A stretch of 64,000 nucleotides of DNA from Haliotis asinina (GCF_037392515.1 NC_090292.1:47729747-47793746), one strand, 5' to 3'; positions 31,080-43,292 are shown, counted from the first letter of the stretch. The notes: generated from the letters alone by a model not told the origin. A program made the numbers and translations.

Positions 31080-31890
31080 GTTATGACTTACGTCTCAGAG
31101 CTTTTGTCATTACACAATTAGACAGTTTACATGACGTCTCAGAGCTGTTATCATTACACAATTAGACAGTTTACATCACGTCTCAGAGCTGTTCTCATTA
31201 CACAATTAGACAGTTTACCTGACGTCTCAGAGCTGTTATCATTACACAATTAGACAGTTTACCTGACGTCTCAGAGCTGTTCTCATTACACAATTAGACA
31301 GTTTACATGACGTCTCAGAGCTGTTCTCATTACACAATTAGACAGTTTACATGACGTCTCAGAGCTGTTGTCATTACACAATTAGACAGTTTACCTGACG
31401 TCTCAGAGCTGTTCTCATTACACAATTAGACAGTTTACATGACGTCTCAGAGCTGTTCTCATTACACAATTAGACAGTTTACCTGACGTCTCAGAGCTGT
31501 TCTCATTACACAATTAGACAGTTTACCTGACGTCTCAGAGCTGTTCTCATTACACAATTAGACAGTTTACATGACGTCTCAGAGCTGTTCTCATTACACA
31601 ATTAGACAGTTTACATGACGTCTCAGAGCTGTTGTCATTACACAATTAGACAGTTTACCTGACGTCTCAGAGCTGTTATCATTACACAATTAGACAGTTT
31701 ACCAGACGTCTCAGAGCTGTTGTCATTACACAATTAGACAGTTTACCTGACGTCTCAGACCTGTTCTCATTACACAATTAGACAGTTTACCTGACGTCTC
31801 AGAGCTGTTGTCATTACACAATTAGACAGTTTACCTGACGTCTCAGAGCTGTTGTCATTAGAAAGTTAGATAGTTTACCTGACGTTTTCA
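31080..31890. repeat. 44 bp minisatellite, about 18 copies
   Basis: The unit is GTTCTCATTACACAATTAGA followed by CAGTTTACCTGACGTCTCAGAGCT. Variants are limited to CTC/TTC/ATC in the start word, CAT/CCT before GACGTC, and rare changes at the ends. Each unit carries a TGACGTCT, close to a CRE. Confidence 0.95.
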
Positions 31891-32200
31891 GTGTACAGTT
31901 TATCTGACGCTTAAGAACTGTTTTTGTTATCCGTTTAGACAGTTTAGACATGTCAGTCAACTTCACTTAAGTTTCAACATCAAGAATGACATGTTAGTAC
32001 GTCTTCATTTCAATGTCAAGACCTGCATTTTAGTCCTAGGGCCAAACAGAATATCTCATGACTGACACAACAACTTCTAGTTTTGTTAAACAGTTTACAT
32101 GTCAACCAAAACACTGACATGTCATCTTCAAGTATTGTTAAACAGTTTACATGTCAACCTGAACACAGACATGTCACCTTCAAGTAATGTTAATCAGGAG
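31891..32200. repeat. Diverged relatives of the 44 bp array and a 57 bp duplication
   Basis: CAGTTTA(C/T) words continue at lower similarity. A pair AACAGTTTACATGTCAACC ... GACATGTCA-CTTCAAGTA, about 57 bp apart, lies at 32090-32190. Confidence 0.6.
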
Positions 32201-32905
32201 GATATGTCAGTCACAGGTAGCGCTAAACTCTAATCACATAACTCATGTTACACTTGTCCATCTAAATAAGTGTCAATTTCGAATCCGATCCCACGAAATC
32301 AGAATCACAGTTGAGTGAGAAACAACGCATAAAGACACCTGATAATTCGCTCTGTCAAAGTCGAAGCCCGAGGTAAGAGAAACCCGCAATTTGCCAACAC
32401 AAATATGATAGAACGTGCAGCTTGGCGCATCTAATCTAAACAGATTGTAAAAACAGCGCGAATGCACTACAGCATGTAACTTGGCACGATGTAGTTTCTG
32501 CTTCTAATCTCAGATTACAGTACAGTCTTTGAGGCACCAGTCTAGTGATTTCTTTCCTACCTGAATTCACTGTAAAAAACGTAAATTTCCAAGTCAGTGA
32601 GGATTGTTGAGCATTGTGAGTGGGTGATGTTGTATCAAGTAATTAATATTGTGCTTTTAATGTGTGAATGACAAAGGTTTGAGGTAGTATTGAGATTTAC
32701 GTAAATGATTAACAAGCTTCTAAGTAACACAGTAATAAATGAGTAGTGGCGTGTTTAGGAATGTGGACTGTTGTTAAGGAATGTTACTGAGTGAAGTGAT
32801 GGGGTGATATTGTGGTTAAAAGTGTAATGTTTGTTTAAGTGAGCATAATGCAGTAAAACAACATTACGTGTAAAACGCAGGTTCGTGTAATAGAATGATT
32901 CTGTG
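32201..32905. other. No gene recognised
   Basis: The + strand is rich in GTAA, GTGA and AGTG words between 32590 and 32900, without a fixed period. No coding is visible. Confidence 0.5.
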
Positions 32906-32910
32906 TTTTA

Positions 32911-33112
32911 AGTGAGTGAGTGAGTTATACGCCGCACTAGGCAATATTCCAGCTATATGGCGGCGGTCTGTGCATAATCGAGTCAGGACCAGACAATGCA
33001 GTGACCAACAACGTGAGCATCGATCTGCACAAATGGGAACCGAAGACAGGTCAGCAAACAAGTCAGCAAGACTGACCACCTGATCCCTTTAGCATAGTCG
33101 CCTTGAATGAAG
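32911..33112 (-). mobile_element. SINE1, 5'-truncated
   Basis: Starts with GTGAGTGAGTGAG, then TACGCCGCACTAGGCAATAT, TATGGCGGCGGTCTGTGCA and GAGCATCGATCTGCAC. The far end is diverged. Confidence 0.75.
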
Positions 33113-33244
33113 CATTGAAGAAGAGAGTAAGTAATGTTTTATTGTAAGTAAATAAATAAAATAAGTAATGCTGGTTTAAGTAAATCTGTAATGCAGCGTT
33201 ATAGACGCCAGTTATTTAATCTGTTTAAGCAAGTCAGTATGTTT

Positions 33245-33405
33245 AAGTTACAAAGTACGTACGTAATGCAGCGATAACGAAATGAGTGATTGTAACTGTT
33301 TGCAATATGTTAGTGTTACAAAGTACGTAAGTAATGCAGCGATAACGAAATGAGTGATTGTAACTGTTTGCAATATGTTAGTGTTACAAAGTACGTAAAG
33401 AAGTA
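33245..33405. repeat. About 68 bp tandem duplication (2.3 copies)
   Basis: ACAAAGTACGTA(A/C)GTAATGC, then AGCGATAACGAAATGAGTGA and a TTGCAATATGTTAGTGTT end, repeats at about 33250, 33318 and 33386. Confidence 0.85.
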
Positions 33406-33919
33406 GAATGATTGAGTAATGTTGAGTTTCGGAAATTGGTATGTGTTATTGTGTTTAAAGGAAGTCATTAATCTGGCCTTCATAGAGTGAGCGTTACTGT
33501 GCTTCATGTATGTGGGTCATGAAACAATAACGCTTCAAATAGTGTTGTGTATAGTGTTGCGCCAAAGAAATGAGTAATTTGAATTTGTCAGATCAGTCTA
33601 TAAAAGAAAGACGAAACATGAAAACTCTGGGAATCTAAATGTCTGAAATCAAAGGTCTCCAATGAGCCATTCAAATTCCGTCACCTAACAATATCATGCT
33701 CCATTTTCCCGAATGCTACGTTTAACTGTAGCTTTTCATTGCGGAAACACAGCAGAAAGTGTCAATAGTGTACAAGTGAATAATGCAATGTACAATGGAA
33801 TCTAAAATGTCTAGATCATATGCATATGCCATCATGAGTGATATTCTATACTTTAACAGCTACTTATAGATTTGAAGGTACTGAAGATGAATAAGTCGGA
33901 AACGATAATGTGCTCATGT

Positions 33920-34960
33920 CACTGTTTTATGCACATTTACATACAGCGTAAATATTCTTGCCGCCTCCATTCCAGTGTCTTGGCATTCTCACAAGAACAA
34001 CTACGCCATCTATGAATTCTGGTGCCAGTCTGATAAAAACTACCCGTATTCTTGCCAAGTGTGGTCCACTTAACTTATATTTCAAAAGCTCCAGCACTTT
34101 CCTTTTAAATTGCACGCTATAATCTCTTTGCAGTGAAAACATACTGATGAATTTAACTTGAAGTAAAAACGTAAATTAGTTGGAACAGTGAAGCAAATGC
34201 ACCATGTGGTAAATGTACGCGATGAGCGTTAATGTAGACTTTATTTATGTATGTTTATTTGTAGATGCCAGATGCTGTGTTCTGTCAGTCGCTGGCTTAC
34301 AGATATCTCTGTGTGGCTGTTCTGTTGTACTGAAAAGTCAACACTTGCTCTGTTGCATGTATTTCCTTCGTCTTCAGAGATGTTGTTGCATATCGATGAT
34401 CAAAGTCGCTTTACACTATTCCAGTAAGTATACTCATGGCACTTAGAGCGCTGTTTGTCAGCATATCTGTGCCATCACTATAAACATTATTTAACGTTGA
34501 AGAGCATGGAGTACATAAACAGTCATTGTAACTATTCAGTAAATCCTTCACACACTCTAAACCATGTTTATGAGTATCAGGCTCCCAGACTTTGTGTGCT
34601 CCGCATTAACAAAGGCTGCTTTAAACCAGTGAGCCATCATAAAAGTTAAGTGTCGCAATATCTGTGGTAGTGGGGAGGTCAACTCTAGGATGCCATCCTT
34701 ACTGGGACAACCTGCTGATGACGTGTTTTTGAAGAGTCGAGGTTCCCCACGGCTTCGAGACAGAGGCATTTAAGACGTCCTGCCGAGCGCTTGACACGAG
34801 ATAACGTACGTCGTACAGTACCATCCTATTCGGGATTGGTCCCTGATGCATGGGTGGTTTCCAAGAACCAGCCAAAATACGCCCAATGTTGTGCAAGATA
34901 GAACCACAGGTTAAGAGGGGATATAAAAAAGTATTGAATCTCACCCGGACATTGATATGA
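33920..34960 (+). repeat. Conserved distal upstream block of gene C
   Basis: 33930-34140 matches 57500-57720 and 58590-58780 (TTCTTGCCG, TGTCTTGGCA, AAGAACAACTACG, GTATTCTTGCCAA). 34260-34390 matches 59280-59415. 34640-34960 matches 61690-61990 (CACTGGGACAA, CCACGGCTTC, GGTGGTTTCCAAGA-like words). The order is the same upstream of genes C and D. No coding was accepted. Confidence 0.65.
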
Positions 34961-35257
34961 ATGCAACTGTTTTTTATGTCATGTTTCTACATAAATATCT
35001 GTCAAACACAACCAAATTGGTTTGCTATGTTTCATTGTCACAATCCCCATTTTGTCTGACTTTTTATCTTGGTAACCACCAAGAAATCTGCAATAAATGC
35101 ATCACAAACTTCAGTAAACAAAATATGCAAAAAGCATTTTCTGTGTTTGAGATAGGTAGACATCCGCTAGAATCAAACATAGAAACTTAAGTGCATAAAA
35201 AAGCAGTTTGAAATTACAGTCGCTTGTCAAAGTGACCTCCCCTTTCATATTTACTGA

Positions 35258-35515
35258 GTCCCTAGTATGGTGATCTACCTTCGGTTTTTGGCGATCTATG
35301 GCCTGTTTTTATGTTGTACTGTCCAAATAGTGAAAATATTTTTTTTTAAGTTTCCACGCTAGTTTTAAATACTAACTGTGATAATCTAGTGATTTTACTG
35401 TCCTTCGTCGTCTTTGGGTTTTTTTAATGTCACGTATGTTCTTGTCACGATATGGCTGTAATATTGCCGATGTGACGTTAAATATTGACTCACTCACTCA
35501 CTCACTCACTCACTC
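35258..35515 (+). mobile_element. LINE 3' UTR end with (TCAC)n tail
   Basis: Homologous to the reverse of 52755-53020: GTCCCTAGTATGGTGA, TTTTACTGTCCTTCGT and ATATTGCCGATGTGACGTTA, then AATATTGACTCACTCACTCAC. It is a short 5'-truncated insertion of the APE-RNaseH LINE. Confidence 0.75.
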
Positions 35516-35519
35516 ATAT

Positions 35520-36282
35520 TTACTGAAAGAGCTTGTTTTGGACACAACACACACACTCTCCCAGATGACGTAATCATAATGACGTAACTGATTCTAATAT
35601 TTTCACTATTCATACATGATGCCAAGGCTTCAAACTAAATAGTAAACATTCAGACAAGTGTCAGCCCCCAATGCATTGTAAAAAGTGCCAGTTTTAATAT
35701 CTGGACACAACGTCTTTGAAAATCAAAATGGGGGTGTCCTTGTCCAAATCTAAATCAAGCAATCCAAATCACAGGCTGTTGATTATGACGGGAATGCTTC
35801 CAATACAATTCTGAACATATTTTATATGATATTTGACGACATACCATTATGCAAGACGTATCAAAAGACATATCGTTTTCATTTCCTGCAATCATTTTAC
35901 ACATATTATACCCCAGTGTGTTGTGATGACTCATATCTCGTGAGCCACAATACCCACACATGTGAAACTTTGGAAACTTTGGCTTTGGTAATCATCCCTT
36001 CAAAATATGATGGAAACTTTACAAACATTGAACGTCGAGAATTTAGATCACTACTTTTTTATATCCCTAGTAATACTATCTGGAAACATAATTGCAACGT
36101 TCATGCTGCCATTATTTTGGCAATCGTCGTACTAGATTTTATGTTCCAATGACAGTGACAATGCACAGAACAATGTTGGGAGTACTGAGTATTGTGCACG
36201 TGATGTGCAACTCAGCTTTCTCATGTAGGTCAACATCCTCTTGTATAATTATATCCGCCATGTCGACTGCTATGTCACCACC
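35520..36282. other. Gene C distal promoter region, no gene
   Basis: Two TGACGTAA words (35576 and 35590 area) resemble ATF/CREB sites. From about 36145 there is homology with the gene D upstream region (CAGTGACAATGCACAGA, CTCAGCTTTCTCA). Confidence 0.5.
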
Positions 36283-36409
36283 AGTACGCTCACTACAGGT
36301 GTATTCCCGAGCTGGCGTCGTACCAAACACTTCAGTCGAGCTACATAAAATGTGTTCATCCACCGGCGAGGCAGTCGTCTTCCTAGCTGCATTCTGCTCA
36401 GTTGGATCA
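36283..36409 (+). promoter_or_regulatory. Gene C core promoter
   Basis: TACATAAAAT at 36342-36351 lies 29 bp before GCAGTCGTCTTCC. AGCTGGCGTCGTACCAAACA, then CTTCAGTCGA, is shared almost exactly with gene D, and TACGCTCACTAC with gene B. Confidence 0.65.
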
Positions 36410-38873
36410 ATGGAGCTACCAACAGTCATATTTGTGAGCCTTATATTTTGGGGCATCGAAGACGTCAGTTTTGCTGAAGATGTCAGTTTTGCTGAAAGTT
36501 TGACAAAACTGACTACACGTGTGAGGGTTGTGGAACAGGACCTTAGAGCTTGGAAATTTTCAAGTATTGAAACTGAGACTAAACTGATGAAGACATTTCA
36601 GGTTTGGGAGAAATCACTGAAAGATGAATTGACTTCAACATTCCTTCCTTCGTTGATAAAACCTCTCGTCATACAAGCGATTACAAAAACTATGGGAGAT
36701 ACTTCCATTGAGAGCATGATCAGTGGACAAGTTCTCGATAAAGTTACAAGTCTGAACGTAAGTGTACAGAACATAACGACAGAATTTGAGGCTATAACAC
36801 AAGACCTAAGACGTGTTGAACGGGAAGGAGACAGCTACAGAGAAAGTGCTCGAAAAGAACGTGAAGAGTTGACCAAAGACATCTGGGCACAGGTGAATCA
36901 GACCGTAGCTCGTGCAACGTCATATGCAAGGATCCTCAGATCGCAACTCAATCAAACGATTGATGGCCTGTTTGACATAAACCAGACACTTGCTGGCCTC
37001 ACACAGGACTTCAGGACGCTGAATGAAAGTTGCATGGTGGCGGGAAAAGAGATTGAATCATATCGAGAGGGCTTGCAGAAAATGCAGAGAAACGTATCCA
37101 CAAACGTTCAGAGTTTAAACATTCAACTCAATCAGACCATTGCTGACCTGTTTAATACAAACCAGACACTTGCTGGCCTCACACAGGACTTCAGGTCGTT
37201 GAATAGAAGTTGTGTGGTGACGGGAAAAGAGATTGAATCATACCGGGAGGGCTTGCAGGTAATGCAGACAAAATTACCCACAGATATTCAGAATTTAAAT
37301 CTTCAACTAAATCAGACCATTTATGAAGTTACCAATGTACATTCCAGTGTACAGAACATAACGACAGAAATTGAGGCTATAACACAAGACCTAAGACGTG
37401 TTGAACGGGAAGGAAACAGCTACAGAGAAAGTGCTCGAAAAGTACGTGAAGAGTTGACCAAAGACATCTGGGCACTACAGTTGCAGGTGAATCAGACCGT
37501 AGCTCGTGCAACGTCATATGCAAGGATCCTCAGATCGCAACTCAATCAAACGATTGATGGCCTGTTTGACATAAACCAGACACTTGCTGGCCTCACACAG
37601 GACTTCAGGACGCTGAATGAAAGTTGCATGGTGGCGGGAAAAGAGATTGAATCATATCGAGAGGGCTTGCAGAAAATGCAGAGAAACGTATCCACAAACG
37701 TTCAGAGTTTAAACATTCAACTCAATCAGACCATTGCTGACCTGTTTAATACAAACCAGACACTTGCTGGCCTCACACAGGACTTCAGGTCGTTGAATAG
37801 AAGTTGTGTGGTGACGGGAAAAGAGATTGAATCATACCGGGAGGGCTTGCAGGTAATGCAGACAAAATTACCCACAGATATTCAGAATTTAAATCTTCAA
37901 CTAAATCAGACCATTTATGAAGTTACCAATGTACATTCCAGTGTACAGAGCATAACGACAGAAGTTGTGGCTATAACACAAGACCTAAGACGTGTTGAAC
38001 GGGAAGGAAACAGCTACAGAGAAAGTGTTGGAAAAGTACGTGAAGAGTTAACCAAAGACATCGGGACACTACAGTTGCAGGTGAATCAGACCGTAGCTCG
38101 TGCAACGTCATATGCAACGATGATCAGATCGCAACTCAATCAAACGATTGATGGCCTGTTTGACATAAACCAGACACTTGCTGGCCTCACACAGGACTTC
38201 AGGACGCTGAATGAAAGTTGCATGGTGGCGGGAAAAGAGATTGAATCATATCGAGAGGGCTTGCAGAAAATGCAGAGAAACGTATCCACAAACGTTCAGA
38301 GTTTAAACATTCAACTCAATCAGACCATTGCTGACCTGTTTAACACAAATCAGACACTTGCTGGCCTCACACAGGACTTCAGGTCGTTGAATAGAAGTTG
38401 TGTGGTGACGGGAAAAGAGATTGAATCATACCGGGAGGGCTTGCAGGTAATGCAGACAAAATTACCCACAGATATTCAGAATTTATATCTTCAACTAAAT
38501 CAGACCATTTATGAAGTTACCAATGTACATTCCAGTGTACAGAGCATAACGACAGAAGTTGTGGCTATAACACAAGACCTACGACGTGTTGAACGGGAAG
38601 GAAACAGCTACAGAGAAAGTGTTGGAAAAGTACGTGAAGAGTTGACCAAAGACATCGGGACACTACAGTTGCAGGTGAATCAGACCGTAGCTCGTGCAAC
38701 GTCATATGCAACGATGATCAGATCGCAGCTCAATCAGACCATTGCTGACCTATTTAACACAAACCAGACACTTGCTGGCCTCACACAGGACTTCAGGAAG
38801 CTGAATACATGCTGTAGGATGAGGAAAGAGATCACGAACCCTTCAACCACAACGTATCCTGGGACGATAGAAG
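36410..38873 (+). CDS. Gene C exon 1: signal peptide and long repeated N-glycosylated coiled coil
   Basis: The start at 36410 aligns with B and D; the open frame reaches back to 36092, but that part overlaps the promoter. Residues 1-22 (MELPTVIFVSLIFWGIEDVS then FA) are a signal peptide. Residues about 30-105 form a conserved head (TTRVRVVEQDLRAWKFSSIE). Three near-identical 594 bp blocks follow (the first is 9 bp short), at 36762, 37347 and 37941, with a fourth partial one at 38535. Each contains 60-residue coil units with LNQTI, TNQTL and LN(E/R)SC sequons and a single Cys per unit. It ends TCCRMRKEITNPSTTTYPGT in phase 1 at GAAG|GTGAGA. Predicted to be secreted, rod-like and heavily glycosylated. 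The joined product with the ankyrin exon would be 954 aa. Retained intron 1 would add only EMFRFVA. Confidence 0.8.
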
Positions 38874-39029
38874 GTGAGATGTTTAGATTTGTCGCTTAAT
38901 AAGCATTCTATTTTGATATTTCAACCAAACTGAACAAGACAGAGAGTAATTTGTTTCTCAATATAGCGTTCACATGACAAGGAAAGATAAGGTTCACATC
39001 TCTTCGCAGCATAGGGGTAGCTCTTCTGC

Positions 39030-39500
39030 CATCTGGTAAGCAAACTTAAGGCATGTAAGCTTCGGGCCACCAGGTAAAGGCAACCTCTGGCTAACAAGTC
39101 ACGTAAACGTTGTCCCAGCACGTAAAGCCAACCTAGGACTTACAAGGCATATGTAAGTGGGGTTAACAGGTAAAGCAAACCTAGGGCTTACAATGCATGT
39201 GAACGTTTCGAAAGCAGGTAAAGTCCACCAAGGGCTTACAAGGCATGTAAAGATTAGTCTACCAGTTAAAGTCAATCTATGGCTTGCAAGTCATGTATAG
39301 TTTGGACTAACAGGTAAAGGCAGCGTTGGGCTACTAAGTAAAGAAATACCTTGGGCTTATAAGGCATCTAAACGTTGGGCTACCAGGTAAAGACAACCTG
39401 GGGCTTACAGGGCATCTAAACGTTGGGCTACCAGGTAAAGACAACCTGGGGATTACTTAGCATGTAAAGGTTGAGCTAGCAGGTAAAGCCAATCTCTGAG
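39030..39500. repeat. 48 bp minisatellite with repeated splice-donor-like words, gene C intron 1
   Basis: The unit is GGGCTACCAGGTAAAGACAA followed by CCTGGGGCTTACAGGGCATCTAAACGTT, about 9-10 diverged copies. Most carry CAGGTAAA, a strong match to a 5' splice site. Confidence 0.8.
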
Positions 39501-41742
39501 GTTTTCTCTAGTTTTCTGGAAGAACTTACTGAATAAATTACATCATTATATTATACTCGAACTGGTTTCGTCGGGCCACAACTTCAAAGATCAAAGTATT
39601 ACCCTAACTTGGTTTGAATCCAATCACCCAGTCCCCATCTGTCAAGAAGACCTGGTGTTGTCAGGTCAGAGCCTTCAAGTCAGACCTATCCAACACAGTC
39701 CCGGTCAACTAATATAGCTTATTCATATTTGTGTCATTATGACCTGACAACAGAAAACAATCTCAATACGGTAGAAATCTGAACTTCAGCTTGAATCAAA
39801 TCCTAGTTGTGTTGGGTTGTGTTTTTGCTTGTCGTTGAATGCCAACATTTGTCGAATGTCCTGGTAGAACGTAGCTTAGGATTTTCTTTTCATGATTGTC
39901 ACCACACCAAGAGTGGGTGGAGGTTATCCCGGAGAGTCAGGCTGTTAAAGACTGGAACTTTGTATTTAAATTACTTCACTAATTAACTGCCTGATTGCAA
40001 AGGTATATGTACCCAATAAGCATGACATGGAATTAATAGCCAACTCAATACGACCATGATTGTCTGAATAGGCGGACCATTACTATAAACTAATTATACT
40101 GAAAACCACTTCTCAAGGAGAAATTACATCCAATAAAACGATACAGGGCAGTTCTCCTACTAGCCCAAATAAACGTCTACATGAAAGACAACAAACACAT
40201 AATGGAACAACAGGAAGAGATGTGCGTTCAGCGGCGAATTCATTTACAATGTTTCAGAACAAAACCAACATATAACATCATACGTGAATAACAAAGCCTG
40301 CCACGTAATCCAGAGATAGCAACTCCTGCAGAGAGAGAAAAAAATCAACAAAAAACCCAAAAACTCTGGAACCGTGCTCCCTGAACGAATGCAGCATGAG
40401 CAGCAACAACTAGAGTAATTACGGTATTGTTAACAATACACAGCATGGATATAGCTGCAATCAGCAGAAAATCTAAATGTAGAGTGGATGTGAGCACGAC
40501 AGCAGCTTTAAACATGAACATAAGCATTGATTAGCCAATATCAGATATCTACATCCTTATATGCTCCCCAAACCTTACACGTTGTAAGGTGTGGGGAAAC
40601 CTAACAACGCAGCGTTTCACCTGACAGACGTGATAAATTATGTGTTCTTTCTTACCGCTAACCTTTGACCTGATGACATATACCTCGGTCACGGGAGACT
40701 TTATCAGATTTTCTTAAATCTGTCAAATATTCCATTTCAAATGTATTGCATGTTTTACTCAGGGTCAATGCATAGCTGCATTGTATTGAAATACATCACC
40801 GATATAGCACACAGCCAAAAGTATCTTTAAGCTTTTCTGCAACATTTGTTTTAAACATTCAGTGGAAAGTAGATTATGGAAGGGCAATCGTGCTTTATTT
40901 TCGTTATTTCTAATATTGAAACAGACGGATAATGTTGGACAACCGACATTTCGAACTTTTCCACAACACAGCGCCACGTGTTTGTATCTCTTTTGTTTAT
41001 CAAAGCACATTGCTTCCATAGACATGAGCTGTGTCAGCTGCTATTTCTGCCTCGGTCAGCAGTTGTCTGAAAATTGCTCTGCTATCGGTACTCAATATTC
41101 TGACATTTTGTGAGTGCTTCACGTAGTTTGCCTGACACAAATTAGATCTGTGTTGCACAAACACCGTGTTGCTCTTCATACTGCTTCAGACTAGAATTCA
41201 TGGAATGTGTTGAATTTGAAAAAACAAAACAGCAAAAACAAAAATAAAAATAGAAATAAATAAATAAATGAGTAACCATCTATTCAATTCCAGCACTTCA
41301 ACAAAGGGGAGGATCTCAGCTCTTATCATACAATGTGCACAATGCACAGCTTATTAAATTTACTGAATCAAACTTTGAAAATATATTTAAGAAATGAAAT
41401 ATTCTTCAGCTGAAACCATACATTCTTAATGCCTCTGTTATAACCAATTAGCAACTGTTGTACTGACTCTATCACCTTGTAAAGTTCAAGCAACATCAAC
41501 ACTCTCAAGTCGTACACCAAATAATGCTACAACTTCTGACTCTAACAGAAAGTTACATATTAAACACTCCATCGTTAATTCCAGAAACCACATGTTGACA
41601 TTCCCGTCATGTTGGATTGTTGTCAGCCATGATGGAATTGTTTAAATGACGTAGCAATGTCCGAGTGACGTATCAACATGATGTAAACATTGTACATGTG
41701 TGACAAAGATGTCTGATGTACATAGTTTACTTTGTGTTACAG
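39501..41742. other. Gene C intron 1 remainder
   Basis: No linker exon like B exons 2-3 was found. At 40566-40596 there is a hairpin (CCCCAAACCTTACA paired with TGTAAGGTGTGGGG, one mismatch). 41080-41180 matches gene B intron 1, and 41450-41742 matches the intron before the ankyrin exons of A and B. Confidence 0.6.
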
Positions 41743-42143
41743 CGACTCCATCAGCAGCAGGAAGCCGCGACCTCCTCTCCGCCAGCAGGAAAGGTGACCT
41801 GGAGAGTGTGAAGCGGATCCTGGCTGCAGGTCACGTGAACATCAACTACAGAGGAAGCTACAGCATGACACCGGTGATGTGGGCAGCATGGCATGGACGT
41901 AGGGACATGGTTGAGTTCCTGGTAGGTAGAGGGGCTGATTTGTCACTGGTGGACGGGGACGGTAACAACATCCTTCACTTAGCCTGTTTTGGTGGGAACC
42001 TGGAGACGGCGGAGTTTATCCTGACCCTGAACGTGCTTGACATCAACGCCAGGAACAAATACGGGTGGACAGTGGCCAGAAGGGCTAGACACGTGCGAAA
42101 TCAGCGAATGTTGGATCTCTTGGTGTCACACGGGGCTCACTGA
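41743..42143 (+). CDS. Gene C terminal exon: ankyrin-repeat domain
   Basis: The exon follows TTTGTGTTACAG in phase 1 and ends at TGA. It encodes ATPSAAGSRDLLSASRKGDL, then TPVMWAAWHGRRDMVEFLVG, DGNNILHLACFGGNLETAEF and a degenerate last repeat ending LLVSHGAH. Direct splicing from 38873 keeps the frame (TIEG-ATPS). The fourth repeat has lost the usual G-T/A pattern. No AATAAA was seen in the first 150 bp downstream. Confidence 0.75.
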
Positions 42144-42990
42144 AGTCGGTGTCAGTGTGGACAGAGGCGGAGCAGATGTCGTTATAGACAATGGCGAAGT
42201 GTGTGCCATTCACGTAGTTCTTTTTATCTTTCTAAATATATATAAAATTTGGTGAATGTATTTTCAGACACTTTGACATGTTTTGTGTTTAGAACCTCGC
42301 AGGATCAGGTGCGACAACTGTGACGTCAGTATAAACATAAACGCTGAGTGATTGCGTGTAAACGTTGCCCGCATCAACGTCGGCCGTCGTGACATAATTC
42401 TGTGTTAATTTTGCTATGATAATCTCGCGAATTGTGAAACAGACGACAACAAAATGTTAGTTTACATATCGCCGCACTCTGTGACCTCAGATTGAGCCAA
42501 GGTTCACCCAGCTGACGTGGAGTCATTTGTACAGTGACAGTAACGTCACACTGCTGATGTCGTCACAATCATACACTCAGGTGCCCCGCCGTTTTCTCAG
42601 CCAGCTATACGACACAGTCAGTGTTAGTCAAATACCAGGTCGTCGCTATCGTTTAACAAACAGAGAACGGACATTTGTAGCTGATTACTGTGTCATAGGG
42701 AAATGAACCCACTTTGCACTGACTAAACACACAACACACAAATTTAAGCTGAAATCACTCATCATCCAAATAATCTCAGTTTTGTCTATCACTGGAGGCC
42801 ATTAGGACAAATATAATCTCCAGTCTTGACATAAAATACAGTTTTTAGGTAAAACACAATTTCTGAAAATGACCGGTAATAATTATTTACATTGTAAATC
42901 TCGCCATTTTCGACAATGACGAAGTCACCATTCGCGGCCACGTTTACTGTATGTTCTATTACCCGTTGAGCTTAATTTGAAAAAAATACA
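42144..42990 (+). repeat. 3' flank of gene C, duplication unit
   Basis: Homologous to the flanks of A and B (GAATTGTGAAACAGAC, CCCAGCTGACGTGG, CAGTGTTA-TCAAATACCAGGTCGTCG). It holds a single copy of the sequence amplified behind B. Confidence 0.7.
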
Positions 42991-43117
42991 ATAATCGCAT
43001 TAGTGATGAGTGACGTGTGTTTTTTTTTGTCAAGTCGCAAATGATTTTGCTGAGACCTCGCCTATAACTTTCAGATATAAAAATAGAAATCTCTAAATCG
43101 TCTTTCCGTCAAATTTG

Positions 43118-43292
43118 ATAGTGAGTGTGGGCGAGTTAGCTTAGTTTTGCGCCGCTTCTGACAATATTCCGGCAATACCCCGACCGGCGACACCAGAAAT
43201 GAGTTTCACACACTGTACCCACGTGGGGAATCAAACGCAGGTCTTCCCCGTGACGAGTGAATGCTTCAAACACAAGGCTACTCCACCACTTC
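43118..43292 (-). mobile_element. tRNA-derived SINE with (TCAC)-type tail
   Basis: The minus strand shows an A-box-like GTAGCCTTGTGTTTGAAGC and a B-box-like GCGTTTGATTCCC, a tRNA-sized head. The body CACTGTACCCACG(rev) and the 3' end AATATTGTCAGAAGCGGCGC, then AAAACTAAGC, are shared with SINE1 and the LINE tail. Diverged. Confidence 0.65.

Noticed and set aside
31080-31890. CRISPR-like array
   Set aside because: Units are contiguous 44 bp tandem repeats without variable spacers, in a eukaryotic context.
36092-36409. N-terminal extension of the gene C frame
   Set aside because: The frame is open upstream, but it overlaps the conserved TATA promoter; genes B and D start at the aligned signal-peptide ATG.
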